64,000 nucleotides of DNA from Symbiodinium natans. Taxonomy: Eukaryota; Sar; Dinophyceae; Suessiales; Symbiodiniaceae. The notes under the pieces were generated by a model. The model did no database searches, was not told the DNA's origin, and saw nothing but the letters and a program-made list of their open reading frames with translations. Each line of letters opens with the position of its first letter. Position 1 is the first letter of the stretch. The stretch is taken from the NCBI GenBank assembly GCA_905221605.1, contig CAJNDS010002210.1, positions 437,581 to 501,580 on the forward strand. The letters are read 5' to 3'. Of this stretch, positions 37,601-48,588 are shown piece after piece. A program made the position numbers and the translations under genes.

Positions 37601-40600
37601 TAAACAGCCTAAACCCTAACAGCCTAAACCCTAAACCTTTTGAGATCTCGGAGCTCATTTGTGTTCTTCTTCTGGAAGTCCTGGGGCCTTGACATGCGAA
37701 CTGGAGCTCTGTTCCCTCGACTGTGGTATCAGGGTGCATTTTGGCCGTCTTACCACAAAACGGCCGTCTTTCCACAAAACCGTCTGGGTTTTAGGGCTTA
37801 ACAGTTCAAGGAAGGACCTTGGCTTATCCAAAGTGACGCCTGACTGCTCAGGAGCGCAACCTGCAAGGAATGCGAGCCCCGACCTCGGGCGAATGAAGTG
37901 TTGATCTGAGGCATACCTCGACCTGCCCACAGAACCCTAGTCAACTTCTGGCAGTCCGGCTCTCTAAACTACCGAATATATTATAAACGTGCATGCAATA
38001 TGATGGGCAATCCGGGGGCTTGTGGAGCTTGAGTGAATGTGGTTGAAATCTGGGGAGAGCAGAAGGGGTTTTGGCTAGCAGCCCTAAACCCGAAGGCCTG
38101 AACCCTACACCCTAGACGGGTGGCAACAAGCCCTCACGCCTCAACCCTCAACCCTCAACCCTAGGCAACGAAAACCCTAAACCCTAAACTCTAAACCCTA
38201 AACCCTAAACCCTCAGCCCTAGGAGTCGGAAGTCCAGTAGCTCTACGAGCCCTGAAGTCGTTGTGAGCGCAACTCCACGATGCCAAGGTCGAAACGTGCC
38301 CCATCAGTGGCACCATTAAGCGGGGCAAGAATGCCCTGGAGGCGGGTCTAGGGCTTAGGGTATTCAGTGTATTAAGGGTACTCAGGGTATGAATGAAGGG
38401 TGGTTAGGGTATTTAGGGTATTTGGGGTACTCCGGGTATTTAGGGTATTCAGGGTATTTAGGGCGTTTGCATAGGGTATGGAGAGTATTTTAGGGTATTT
38501 ACATAGGGTATTTAGATTATTTCAGGTATTTGGGGTATTCAGGGTACGTGAGAGGACTGTGTACAAGGGATGCAAGGGTATCTACTAGGGGAGTTCATTG
38601 GCGATCTTCCGAGGCCTGGGATGCAAAAGGGGAATTCATACGCTTTCTGGTTTAGGGTTTAGGGTTTAGGGTTAGGGTTTAGGGTTTAGGTTTTAGGGTT
38701 TGGGTTTAGGGTTTAGGGTTTGCCCCTGCCTAGCTGGGACGCACAGCGCCCTGCTTCTGTCAACGGTGAGCTCAAGCCTTAAACCCTAAGCCCTAGGCCC
38801 TAAGCCCTAAGCCCTAAGCCCTAAACCCTCAACCCTAAACCCTAAACCCGAAACCCTAAACCCTAAACCCTAAACTCTAAACCCTAAACCCTAAACCCTA
38901 AACCCTAAACTCAAACCCTTGGGCCCCCACAGGATGCGGAGCACATCAAGAAAATCCTCGCCGATCCAAAAGAGGAGCGGCGGCCCCGGCTTATAGGGTT
39001 TAGGCTTTTGGGATTAGGGTTTAGGGTTTTGGGATTATGGTTAAGGGTTTAGGGTTTTGGGGTTGGGGTTTAGGGTTTTGGGGTTGGCTTACAGACGCCA
39101 GCTCTAAGTAGGAGTTTTTTTGACAATCAGGGTCAGGATTCAGGATAGCATCCCTGAAAGAGTCCTGTATCCCTAAATCCCTAAATCCCTAAATCCCGAA
39201 ATCCCTAAATCCCTAAATCCCTAAATCCCTAAATCCCTAACTCCCTAAATCCCTAAATCCCTAAATCCCTAAATCCCTGAATCCCTAAATCCCTAAATCC
39301 CTAAATCCCTAAATCCCTAAATCCCTAAATCCCTAAATCCCTAAACCCTGAACCCTGAACCCTAAACCCTCAACCCTAAACCCTAAACCCTAACCCTAAG
39401 CCCTAAATTTCCCCAAATCCCTCAGCCCAGGTCCGAAATCACAATGTGCACGGACGTGGACCGCAACGACAAGTCTGGAGCCTGGAGGTTGGAGGTCAAT
39501 CATGGGTTTGTTTAGGGTTTAGGGTTTGGGGTTTAGGGTTTAGGGGTTAGGGTTTAGGGTTTAGGGGTTTAGGGGGTTAGGGTTTACGGTTCTCTATACC
39601 ACCCCCCCCCCCCCCCCCCCCCCGTAGGTTCCGCCAAAAAACATTCAGGTGATTTAGGGATAAGCCTAATTAGGTTACTTTCGGGGGGAACCTAGGGGGG
39701 GGGTAGTATAGAGGGGGGTGGTAGCATAATAAGCACGCATCTGTACAATACATGTATATATATATATATATCTACATATTCATACATATAAAATATACAT
39801 GGACAGTTCTCTAATTGTTGGTCCCTTTTTGGGTGCCCTAAAGAAGAGGGGCCGCCTTGTAATCAGGACCCCCAAAAGGACCATAACCTAGAGAAACCAC
39901 CATATGTTTACCTACATATATATATATATGTATATGTATAGAAATGTATATACGGTACCCAACCCCCCCCCCCCCCAAAGAACCATACTTTTTCTTGTCT
40001 TCCACAAGAGAAGAACCCTTGACCTCAAAGTGCGGAGCTGTCCCAATTTTTTGGGGGGTGCTTTGGCTTCAGGAGATCCAATAGAAGACTCCTCCATCGC
40101 CCGTGAAGTTAAGCTTCAACCACCTGATTTTCCTTTCCTTCCCGGAAGACTAAGAGGTATATTGTATCAAGCCTAAACCCCTAAACCCTAAACCCTAAAC
40201 CCTAAACCCTAAAACCCTAAAACCCTAAAACCAAGGGGAGCTGCCCCCGGCCCAGGTCCCGGATTTGCGAGCATGGCACGGTACAGGCCTGGCGTGCCTC
40301 CGGAGACTTTAGGGTTTAGGGTTTAGGGTTTAGGATCTACTAGGGCCCAGAGTAGGCCCTTATTCCCTTCTTTTAGGGGTTTGGGGTTCCTTCTAACCCC
40401 CTTCAAGCCAAAAGGGGCACCCTTTGATTCCTAGGGTACTCCTGGGTCTAGCCTAGTGTCTTTTGGATTTGCGCTTGGTGGGGCGGACCAAAACCCTAAG
40501 AAGTAAACCCTGTACCCCATACCTTGTAAGCCCTGAACTGCCAGGGACCTTGAAGACGCTTGGGGGCGGGGTTGGTTTCGGGAGGGGTTTCTGTGGTCCT

Positions 40601-42272
40601 GTGATCCTGCATGGGGTTTAGGTTTTAGAGCTTAGGGTTGGGATGTTTCGGCATCGAGGCCTGGATGTATACAGGGCTAGGGGTCATGCCGGAGGGATTG
40701 CTTGATACAAGGATGTTGTGCTTACTTCGGCCGAGTCTCTACACAGAGTTGCTGTAGGAGCTGCTATGATATCAATCGCGGCTGAATTAAGATCTCAAGT
40801 CTCACTGGCATCTCATGTATTTTGTAATTGTGCTTATTCTGGCTTACTTTGGCAACCTCCCCTTTGGGCACAGGAGAGTGGTCAGAGTAGTCGGTGTTTT
40901 TCGTGTTCATATGCAGCCGCTTCCAGCCCTGTGGTTTCCGAACTCTAGTGATGCGGAGCCGCATGCAAAGCCTAGGGAACACGTCCCCGTTGCCTTGTCG
41001 ATGTTGCATCACCCTTCTGCCCCGCTGCATGTGACTCCAACACGGGTCCCCTGACGGTTTGGTGTTTCAGGGTGTTCATATGGGAGCTTACGAAAATAAG
41101 GGACCCTCATGGCCCTTCTTTAGACCCCAAGATAGTAGGATCCCCTTTGTTAAGGACCCCAATAATGTACCCCTAGTATCCTAAACCCCCATATGCAACC
41201 GCCTGCGCGCCTCGCGAGGTGATCGGAAGGCGGCAGATTGAGCTGTACAGCTCTGGCCTTGGTGTTCGAGAAGACACAAGACATCGGGTGCAGCGGTTTA
41301 GGGTTTAGGGTTTAGGGTTCAGGACCCCCACATCCTAAGCCTCAAACCCGAAATCCAAAACCCTTTCGTGGCCGGCGTTGCGAGTTTCTCACCGGCCCTG
41401 CGTCCGATTTGGGCTTGTTCAATGGTGTTTAGGGTTTGGGGCTTCGGGTTTAGGGTTTGGGGTTTGGGGTTCTGGGGTTCTGGGCTTGGGGCTGCTACAT
41501 TGGAAAGTATGCCTTCTTGGGTGAGTCGCTGCGAGCCCAGATGCACAGAAAGGGTTTTGGGGCTCTGACTGCCTGATCTGCTACCGCTTTTCTAATCCAC
41601 GAGACAGTAAAAACACCAAACAATAAACCCTAAACCCCTAACCCCTAAACCCTTGAAAAAGAAACCTGAACCCCAGAAGTGAAGGCTGCGGCGGCACCTT
41701 GTTTCCTCTGGCTTTGGGCGTTGGGTCAAGCCGAAATCTACAGACGCTCGGGAAAAGCTTTCGAAACCACAGCCGCACATCTAAAGCTACGATGAGCAAC
41801 CCCAGACCCTAAACCCCAAACCCCAAACCCGGTGGCAAAAAAAAAAACCAAACCCTATACCCTAAACCCTAAACCCTAAACCCTAAACCCTAAACCCTAA
41901 ACCCTAAACCCTAAACCCTACACCCTGATGAGCCCTTGAGGCAGGCTCATCCACACTGTGGACCATGTTGAAGGCTACCTTCGACCAGAGCCCGGGGCTT
42001 TGCTTGCCTGGGGTTCACTTGTGTGCGCAATTCTAGTTTCGATGGGCCCTAGCTAACTTCCTGAAGGGCTTAAGCTTTTGCGGTTTAACCCTCTACATGT
42101 TTATAAACTTTTTACACATTGTAGAAGTTCGCCCTAGTCAAGGAGCTAGCGGTTGAGGGAGCTTGTGGAGGGTTTGGGATTTCGGGTTGAAAGAGCTTCT
42201 CAAGCTCTAAATCCTAAAAAAGTCCTCCACCCAAGGTTTGACGCCATTGACGCCTTTCTCGTGCACACCTGG
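34661..42272 (+). CDS. trpE: Anthranilate synthase component I, at least 13 micro-exons, 3' end not found
   Basis: Exons: about 34661-34710, 35011-35049, 35375-35410, 36511-36551, 36905-36945, 37247-37293, 38288-38341, 38933-38976, 39431-39472, 40256-40286, 41219-41249, 41941-41989 and 42236-42272. From the second exon on, reading phase is consistent at every junction. The product reads in order [140 protein letters not shown] and FDAIDAFLVHTW. These are the chorismate-binding motifs of TrpE, closest by memory to the type found fused to TrpG in bacteria. The enzyme makes anthranilate from chorismate for tryptophan synthesis. Most donors are GC. The VTVTGAPK region, the rest of the domain and any glutaminase domain were not located. 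The 37293/38288 junction may miss a few residues. Confidence 0.85.
34890..34974. mobile_element. Family D copy, TrpE intron
   Basis: GTAGGATGCC...GACCCCAATAAGGTACC...GGAAACCTCCATGTG. It lies in the intron 34711-35010. Confidence 0.55.
35688..35806 (+). repeat. TTTAGGG tract followed by poly-C
   Basis: TTTAGGG units, then a C-run (35787-35805) ending in CGCGCG. It lies in TrpE intron 35411-36510. Confidence 0.9.
35873..36005. mobile_element. Family D copy with inserted TTTAGGG units
   Basis: GGGGGGTTTCCGGAAG...ACTGGGGTCCTTAGGG...GGGATCCTACTATTTGGGGTC... The middle holds about three TTTAGGG units (35917-35936) absent from other copies. Confidence 0.6.
36048..36168. mobile_element. Family C copy, TrpE intron
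   Basis: TTGGAGGTTCATG...CATGAACCTCCAA with a TTATAAGC-type mirrored interior. It lies about 40 bp after a family D element. Confidence 0.75.
36236..36327. mobile_element. Family B copy, TrpE intron
   Basis: TTGGGATGTTCCCCC...GGGGGAACATCCCAA. ATGTGC occurs close to each end (36229 and 36328), a possible target duplication. Confidence 0.8.
37068..37138 (+). repeat. TTTAGGG tract, TrpE intron
   Basis: Nine or so units in the intron 36946-37246. Confidence 0.9.
37497..37640 (-). repeat. CCCTAAA tract, TrpE intron
   Basis: A nearly pure array of about 15 units, then CAGCCTAAACCCTAA variants, in the intron 37294-38287. Confidence 0.92.
38343..38560 (+). repeat. Degenerate GGGTATTTA repeat
   Basis: A nonamer-like variant (GGGTATTTA / GGGTATTCA) recurs about fifteen times. 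It is a telomere-like unit with two extra bases, in the TrpE intron after 38341. Confidence 0.75.
39168..39400 (-). repeat. Homogeneous AATCCCT array
   Basis: About twenty-five units of CCCTAAAT phase, i.e. heptamer AATCCCT, replaced by CCCTAAA only at the right end. It lies in the TrpE intron 38977-39430. Confidence 0.88.
39799..39904. mobile_element. Family G copy
   Basis: ATGGACAGTTCTCTAATTG...CCTAGAGAAACCACCATAT. It lies in the TrpE intron 39473-40255. Confidence 0.65.
40342..40455. mobile_element. Family H copy
   Basis: CTAGGGCCCAGAGTAGGCCC...GGGTACTCCTGGGTCTAG. It has the same ends and core as ankyrin intron 3. It lies in the TrpE intron 40287-41218. Confidence 0.7.
41085..41194. mobile_element. 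Family D copy
   Basis: CATATGGGAGCTTACGAAAA...AGGACCCCAATAATGTACC...CCCCCATATG. It is a well-preserved palindrome and ends shortly before TrpE exon 41219. Confidence 0.7.
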
Positions 42273-45200
42273 GTGCGCGGGGGCGTGGGTGGGTCAGCTC
42301 ACGAAAGGGACATAGAGGGACATCCAATTTTCCACATGGGGGCTTGTAACCTCCCAAAACCAGAAACACCAAATAGCAGACTTTCCTCAAAACCCCTAAA
42401 CTCCAAAACCCCAGACAGGGACGCTAGGGGGGTTACATGGATCTTATGTGGGGGCCCAAAAGGGTCCGTTCTAGGCTCTTCATATCTCTGAATGAGGGTA
42501 CCGTTTCCTAGGAATACTTGGGGCAGACTTTGGTGAAGGGGTTGGAGACTCAAGAGATGTGAGGCACGAGGATTTAGGGTTTGGGGGTTTAGGGTTTTAG
42601 GGTTTAGGGCACGAATGATGACTTCGTGAAGGGAACGCTGCAAGCAGGTTTGGTGTGATAGCGTGGGGCGAAACCCACCGGAACTCCGTGTGCTAACAGA
42701 CCAACTCCCAGCGTGCCCAAACCTTGAACCCCAAACCCCCCAAACATTGTGGCAGCGTACCCTGAGGCACTCGAATCGGACATTTTCGGCCCTAGGGTGG
42801 ATAGGGTTCTTAAGGCAGGGGGTTTAGGGCTTAGGGTATCAGGGTGCAGTGATCATGTGAAGGAAAAGCAGAAGCCGCCCCAGCATGTGGCCAGTTCTCT
42901 ACATTCGGGTCCTTTTTTTGAGTACCCCCAAACCCCAACCCCACAGCGGCAAGGGAACTTCATGATGGGTGCCCGCCCCCCTAAGGGACCCTCGTGGCCC
43001 TCGTGCAAGGAACCTGTCATGTGTGCTTGCTTTGAACATCACGGGCTTGGAGGCGATTGCTTTGACGTTTTTGACGTAGACGTGCAGGGCTTAGGTTTAG
43101 GGAGTTTAGGGTTGAGGGTTTAGGGTTGGGGGTTTAGGGTTGAGGGTTTAGGGTCGAGGGTTTCATGACCAACCTTCAACCACCAAGGCCCTTAGTCACC
43201 TTAGTCATCAGCACTGCCTGGGCCCAGTGGACGTCACATCAAATTTAATAGGGTTCATGTGGCCCACCTCGGCCGTGCCATGGCTGCGGCAGGCAGGGTT
43301 GCGATTTCAGTACTTTGCTTGTAGATGGAGGGTTCTAACTCCCAACTCCCAAACCCTAAACCCTCAACGCTCAACCCTAAACCATACTCTGCACCCTTCA
43401 GGTCCTTTCCGGCCCAGGCGGCTGCCCGTGTGCCTGGGTGGCGAATGTGGGGGGCGGGGGGGGGGGGGGGGGGGGGGGGGCGTGCTGTGGTGTTTGGTGG
43501 GGGGTTCATGGTACTCACTGTATTGAACGATTTGAACTAGGGTTTAGGGTTTAGGGTTTAGGGTGTAGGGTGCTGTACTTAGAACTGTACTTAATACCCA
43601 TATTATGGCACTTAAGGGGCTTGTGAGTGGGTTATAAGTACAGTTATAATTGGTTAACAAGTACCATGAACCTTCAAGTATGGTTGGTTTCGGACTGGAG
43701 AACCCCAGAACCCTAAACCCTATATACATTACTCTGCAACCTGTATTGCCTCTATACATATGTATATATTATATATATATATAACCTCTATGTCTGTAAC
43801 CCTATGGAACCCTATAAAGCCTATAGAGCCTACAAAGCCTACAAGCCCGCAAACCCGAGAGACCCCCAAATCCTAGACTTTGTTTGTGCACAGCGTTGCT
43901 GGTTCATTGGTCTAGATCTCACCGAAGGTTTGGTGCGCTACGATTGGAGACGATACTAGGCATGCTTTGCGATACTATACGAGCATAAGAAGAGGTAACT
44001 GATGCAACGTTACAGGGTGCAGAAGTGGTTTTTTGAAACACCCCGAAGACTTAAGGCACCAAAGCCCCCTCAACCCTACCAAGCCCTAACCCCCAACAAA
44101 ACACAGGCAAAGTCAAAGCGGCGCCGCACCGAACAAGCCGTCGATTTCCAGGCTTTTATTTGCCGGATTCGCAGCCGCTGCCTTCCCCAGCTGTGGGTTT
44201 CTGTGTGCCAGGACTTATGTGGGTCAAGGGATTAAGACTCGAAGGTTGTACCCCTTAAGCTTTCCCGCAATACGCTCCCTATATGGCCCTTATGTTCTTT
44301 TGCAAAGGTCCTCACACCCGAGGGTACAAACTTAGGGGTCCAAGGCAGAGTCCCTTGAGTGGGGTCTTTTTGCTGAGCAGGCCCTTGGGATGCGTTGCAT
44401 GTTTCCGTTACCTGGGATGCATGATCTGTTTTTTTTGGGGGCCGGGTTTTGAAAGGGGCCAACCTAGTCCTAGTATGGTGAGAAGTCGGGATTGCAGCTC
44501 TTGTCGCGCTGTGATGATAATGACGATGACGACGACGATGACGACGATGAGTTTTTCCCACTTTTTGTTCATCCGTGGTTGATTTTTTCTGATTGATTGC
44601 TGATCATTGAGATACCCGGCTACAGTCTACCAGTTTGCTTCCGCTCCCATTCCCAAGGGCGAATTGTTCAGTCAGTGCCCTGCAGTGCCTCCGAGATTGG
44701 TCAGCTCGGCTGGCACAGAATCACTCGAGGCCCTACGTTGTTTAGGGTTTAGGGTTTAATTGTGGCTTAAAGCCACAATGAAACCCTAAAGCCTAAAGCC
44801 TAAACCTCAGCCTCAACCTTGTAAACCCCCAGAAGCCCTGTCCCGAAGCCTCTGGAGCCCTCAGAAAAGCATGCCCTAAACCCTAAACCCTAAACCCTAA
44901 ACCCTAAACCCTAAACCCTAAACCCCAAACCCTAAACCCTAAACCCTAAACCCTAAACCCTAAACCACACTTTTTTTCCGGGTCAGGGAGGCAAAGCGCC
45001 TGTAGTCTGAGAATGCTCCAGGACCCAGGCCCCAGTCTCAACAAGGGTGCGGCGGAAGGCTGGAGCTGAGTGCTCTTGGTGCGTGTAGGGCTGAGGGTTG
45101 AGGGTTTAGGGTTTAGGGTTTAGGGTTTAGGGTTTAGGGTTTAGGGTTTTAGGGTTTCGAGTTTAGGGTCACGAGTCGAGTGGTTTTATGAGGGGCCGCG

Positions 45201-45813
45201 ATGAGGCCTTTTTGCGGATCTTGAGTTAAGGGCGTTGCGCGTCCAGTCTCCTGTGCCCCTCCTACTTGACAGCCTGGCTGCTTAAAAGTCCCAACCCTAA
45301 ACCCTAAACCCGAAACCCTAAACCCTAAACCCTAAACCCTAAACCCTAGACCCTAGACCCTAGACCCTAAACCCTAAACCCTAAACCCTAAACTCTAAAC
45401 CCTAAACCCTAAACCCTAAACCCTAAACCCTAAACCCTAAACCCTAAACCCTAAACCCAAAACCCTAACTCACACGCGCCACATACAGGCATGTGTTGCA
45501 GTGCTAGAAAAGCTGGCGGCAGTGGATCTTCCCCAGCAGGGCTTCAAGCTGTTGGTGCTCTTGTTGGTTTGGAAAGGAAGGCCATAGTGGTTGGGTTTAG
45601 GGTTTAGGCTTAGGGTTTAGGGTTTAGGGTTTAGGGTTTTTTTTAGGGTGTGAAGAAGTACCTGACTCATGAATTCGCAAGGCTTTCAGTCGTAGCCACG
45701 AGTGCCAGGTCTGAGAGTGTTGCTAAGACTTTCCGGCCAGGACATCCTAGCCGGGATGCAAACAAGGGTTTAGGGTTTAGGGTTTTAAGGTATAGGGTTG
45801 AGGGTTTAGGGTT

Positions 45814-45918
45814 GTGCCGATCTGCAAAACGCCATGAGGCCGTAGAGGAGCTCGTGTTGGTCTCCACGCTGGCCGCTTCTTCGGCAGCCCTGTGGCAGAG
45901 CGGCGCCTTGTGCCCGAA
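45814..45918 (+). CDS. Possible exon of an unknown helical protein
   Basis: Open in one frame for 35 codons and rich in Ala, Leu and Glu (EAVEELVLVSTLAASSAALW). It ends at a GTTTAGGG that would serve as a GT donor. A similar open segment (VKKYLTHEFARLSVV) lies just upstream at 45650-45768. They read as one gene but the function is unknown. Confidence 0.3.
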
Positions 45919-48294
45919 AGGTTTAGGGGTTTAGGGTTTGGGGGGCCCTAAACCCTAAACCCCAAACCCTGAACCCTAAACCCTAAACCCGAAACCCTAA
46001 ACCCTAAACCCGAAACCCTAAACCCTAAACCCTAAATCAGCTAAGCGGGTGGCAAAAAAAATAACCTAAACCCTAAACCCAAAACCCAAAACCCTAAACC
46101 CTAAACCCTAAACCCTAAACCCTAAACCCTAAACCCTAAACCCTAAACCCTAAACCCTAAACCCTAAACCCTAAACCCCTGGCAGCAAAAAGTGTTTGAG
46201 AGTTCAAGGTTGGCTTTTGGCTTCAGGAGCTGTCTCGCCAGGGCTAGGGGATACCATGCTTTGCCGCTACTGGGAAGGTGCCGAGCTACTGGAGGGCCTG
46301 GTCCAGGCACAGGGTTTAGGGTTTAGGGCTTCGGGTTTAGGGTTTAGGGTTTAGGCCTGGCGTTGAGGGGCCTACGACCTTCCACGCCAGAGCCGCCCCA
46401 AGAGCCCGAATTAGGTAGATCTAGGGTTTGAGGCTTAGGGTCCAGGGCTGCACTTCAGGAATTCTGGAAAAGATGCAGCTCGGTCCACTGTTTGTGCTTG
46501 CGACTGCCCCGAACTTTGGGGCCTAAACAGCATAACGGGAGAAGGTAAGCCCTGAACATACGATTCGTGGCCTCCCAAACAGCTCGCTTCGCCCACCATT
46601 GCGAAGTCCTGCAAGAAGTTGCTTACCCACATTGCACCTTCAGACCTCCTACACACAAATGTGACATAAGCTACCCAAAAGCAGACTTGTGACTGGCCAA
46701 ACAGGCTGTTTCAAATTAACCTTTCCCCTAGGTCTTGCAGCTCCCAAGCTGCCTCTGCTAGGCAGGGAGCTTCGTAAGCTCCCATGTCATAGTGCTCACA
46801 AAACCCTCAGCGAGTGTGATTTTGAGGGTTGGGAGCTCTAGAAGCGTGAAGCTTGCCAGAAAGACGTGGGCCGCCACAAAGCCACGGGTTTTCTGAGATG
46901 TTTCGTGTAAATCTGTGCAGGACAGTCCTTCCGAGCCTGCGCCCGAGTTCCTGGAGCCTTGGCTGAATACCCCAAAAGGGCCCAAGCCCCAAGCAAAGTG
47001 GGCTCTCGTCATAAGGCACTTGGGGTACATGCTCAGTTCCCCCCAAGAAGAGCTCAGCAAGGCCCAAGCAGTCCCTTCATAGCCCAGTGGCACACTTGTT
47101 CTCTCTTTGTTTTGCTTCAAGGTTGCCTGATAAAGTAGCCAACCCCAACACAGGGTACCCTTCTTGCAATATGGTTACCAGGACTCGGAGTAGGCCCTTA
47201 TTCCCCTTTGTTTTAGGGTTTAGGGTCCCTTAGAATCCCCTTTACAGCAAAAGGGGCACCCTTTTTGTACCTTGGTTTGGGTCCAGGTTAGTGGGCTACC
47301 GAGGTACAACAAACACTGCCAAAGCCCTCAGTCGAGTAGCAGCCTTGACCCCCCACAATCCTGAACCCAAAAGTGCTGAAGCTGGGTTAAGGTTTAGGGT
47401 TTAGGGTTTAGGGTTTAGGGTTTAGGGTTTAGGGTTTAGGGTTTAGCGTTTAGGGTTCAGGGTTTACGGTCTGTTTAAGGTTTAGGGTTTGGGTTGAGGG
47501 CTTCCTGAACTCTTATCATGCAATTTTGCACTGCGCTTGCAAGGTCGTCATGTCGCCCTTTGCAGGTCCGAATATCACTGTTAAACTCTAAACCCTAAAC
47601 CCTGAACCTTAAACCCTAAACCCCGAACCCTAAACCCTAAAGCCGAAACCCTAAACCCTATCTGCAATCGTTCAAGTAGCCGATGCTTCAGGGCACTTTG
47701 CCGCGCTCCAGGAAGCGTTTTGTTGTGTAACGTCTGTCACCTCGTTTGTGGGTAGCCTTGTTGATTTGCAATTCTGTCTTCTCTAACACCCCTCCCTACA
47801 TGTTCTCCCAATTTAGGGCCCTTTGTTTTGGTACCCTGTCATTGTAAGTGATACTAAGACAGAGGCCTACAAGGTAGGGTTTAGGGTTTAGGGTTTAGGG
47901 TTTAGGTTTAGGGTTTAGGGTTTAGGGTTTAGGGTTTAGGGTTTAGGGTTTAGGGTTTAGGGTTTAGGGTTGAGGTAGACCTGCGCAGACGTGAGAGTTT
48001 TCGGGAAGTGCGGGGAGCCGAGGCAGCCGCGAACTCCCCGGACCAGGTCATGATTGGAGCTGCTGGTCTGAGGGTTTAGGGTTTAGGGTTTAGGGTTCAG
48101 GGTTTAGGGTTTAGGGTTTAGGGTGTTTTGGGGGTGGCAACGAGCGTGAGTTTAGGCGGTACAGGCGGGGGATCTGGGGCTTAGTGCTGCCAAGAAAGGG
48201 AGTAATGGGAAACCAAACATCTCGGCCCCAGTGTGGGGCAGATGTCCTTCTGTTCATGAAGGAAGCATCTGGGAGCCTGGTTGGGGTTAACTGG

Positions 48295-48390
48295 CTGGTT
48301 CTTGATAGGGAATGAGGGAATTAGGGTCCTATAATCCCTTTAAGGGTATATGTAGGGCCCTAGTTCCTTCATTCCCTACTAAGAACCAGG
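48295..48390. mobile_element. Family E copy 2
   Basis: CTGGTTCTTGATAGGGAATG ... CATTCCCTACTAAGAACCAG. The terminal inverted repeat extends further than in copy 1 and ends CTAAG, as in the intron-forming elements. Confidence 0.75.
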
Positions 48391-48588
48391 GGATTAAGGG
48401 GTTTAAGGTTTAGGCTTCGGGGTTTCATGTCGGCGTCCAGAATGATGAGTGGGGCTTGACCCAAACGACCCCCCCTCGTCCCATCATGCTCATGTTGCCC
48501 AGCACAGATTATGAGCTTAGCTCTGCAATGGCTGGACTTTGCTGGCAACCATACTTCGACCTATTAACGTGTGACTCTCAGGAGCAGT

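Larger units (their letters stand above)
42273..48588. other. Repeat-rich stretch with unassigned coding-like segments
   Basis: It contains telomere-like arrays (44876-44966, 45100-45150, 45293-45467, 45945-46175, 47395-47455, 47878-47970, 48070-48122). It also holds a family C copy (43571-43678, left end replaced by TTTAGGG), a family H copy (47178-47297), a family E copy (48295-48390) and a long G-run (43450-43480). Long open GC-rich segments lie at about 45487-45575, 45650-45768, 45814-45918, 46253-46310, 47505-47563, 47665-47750 and 47976-48071. Some (ACVAVLEKLAAVDLPQQ; HEAVEELVLVSTLAASSA) look helical and may be exons of one unrecognised protein, but I cannot place them in a family. Confidence 0.45.
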
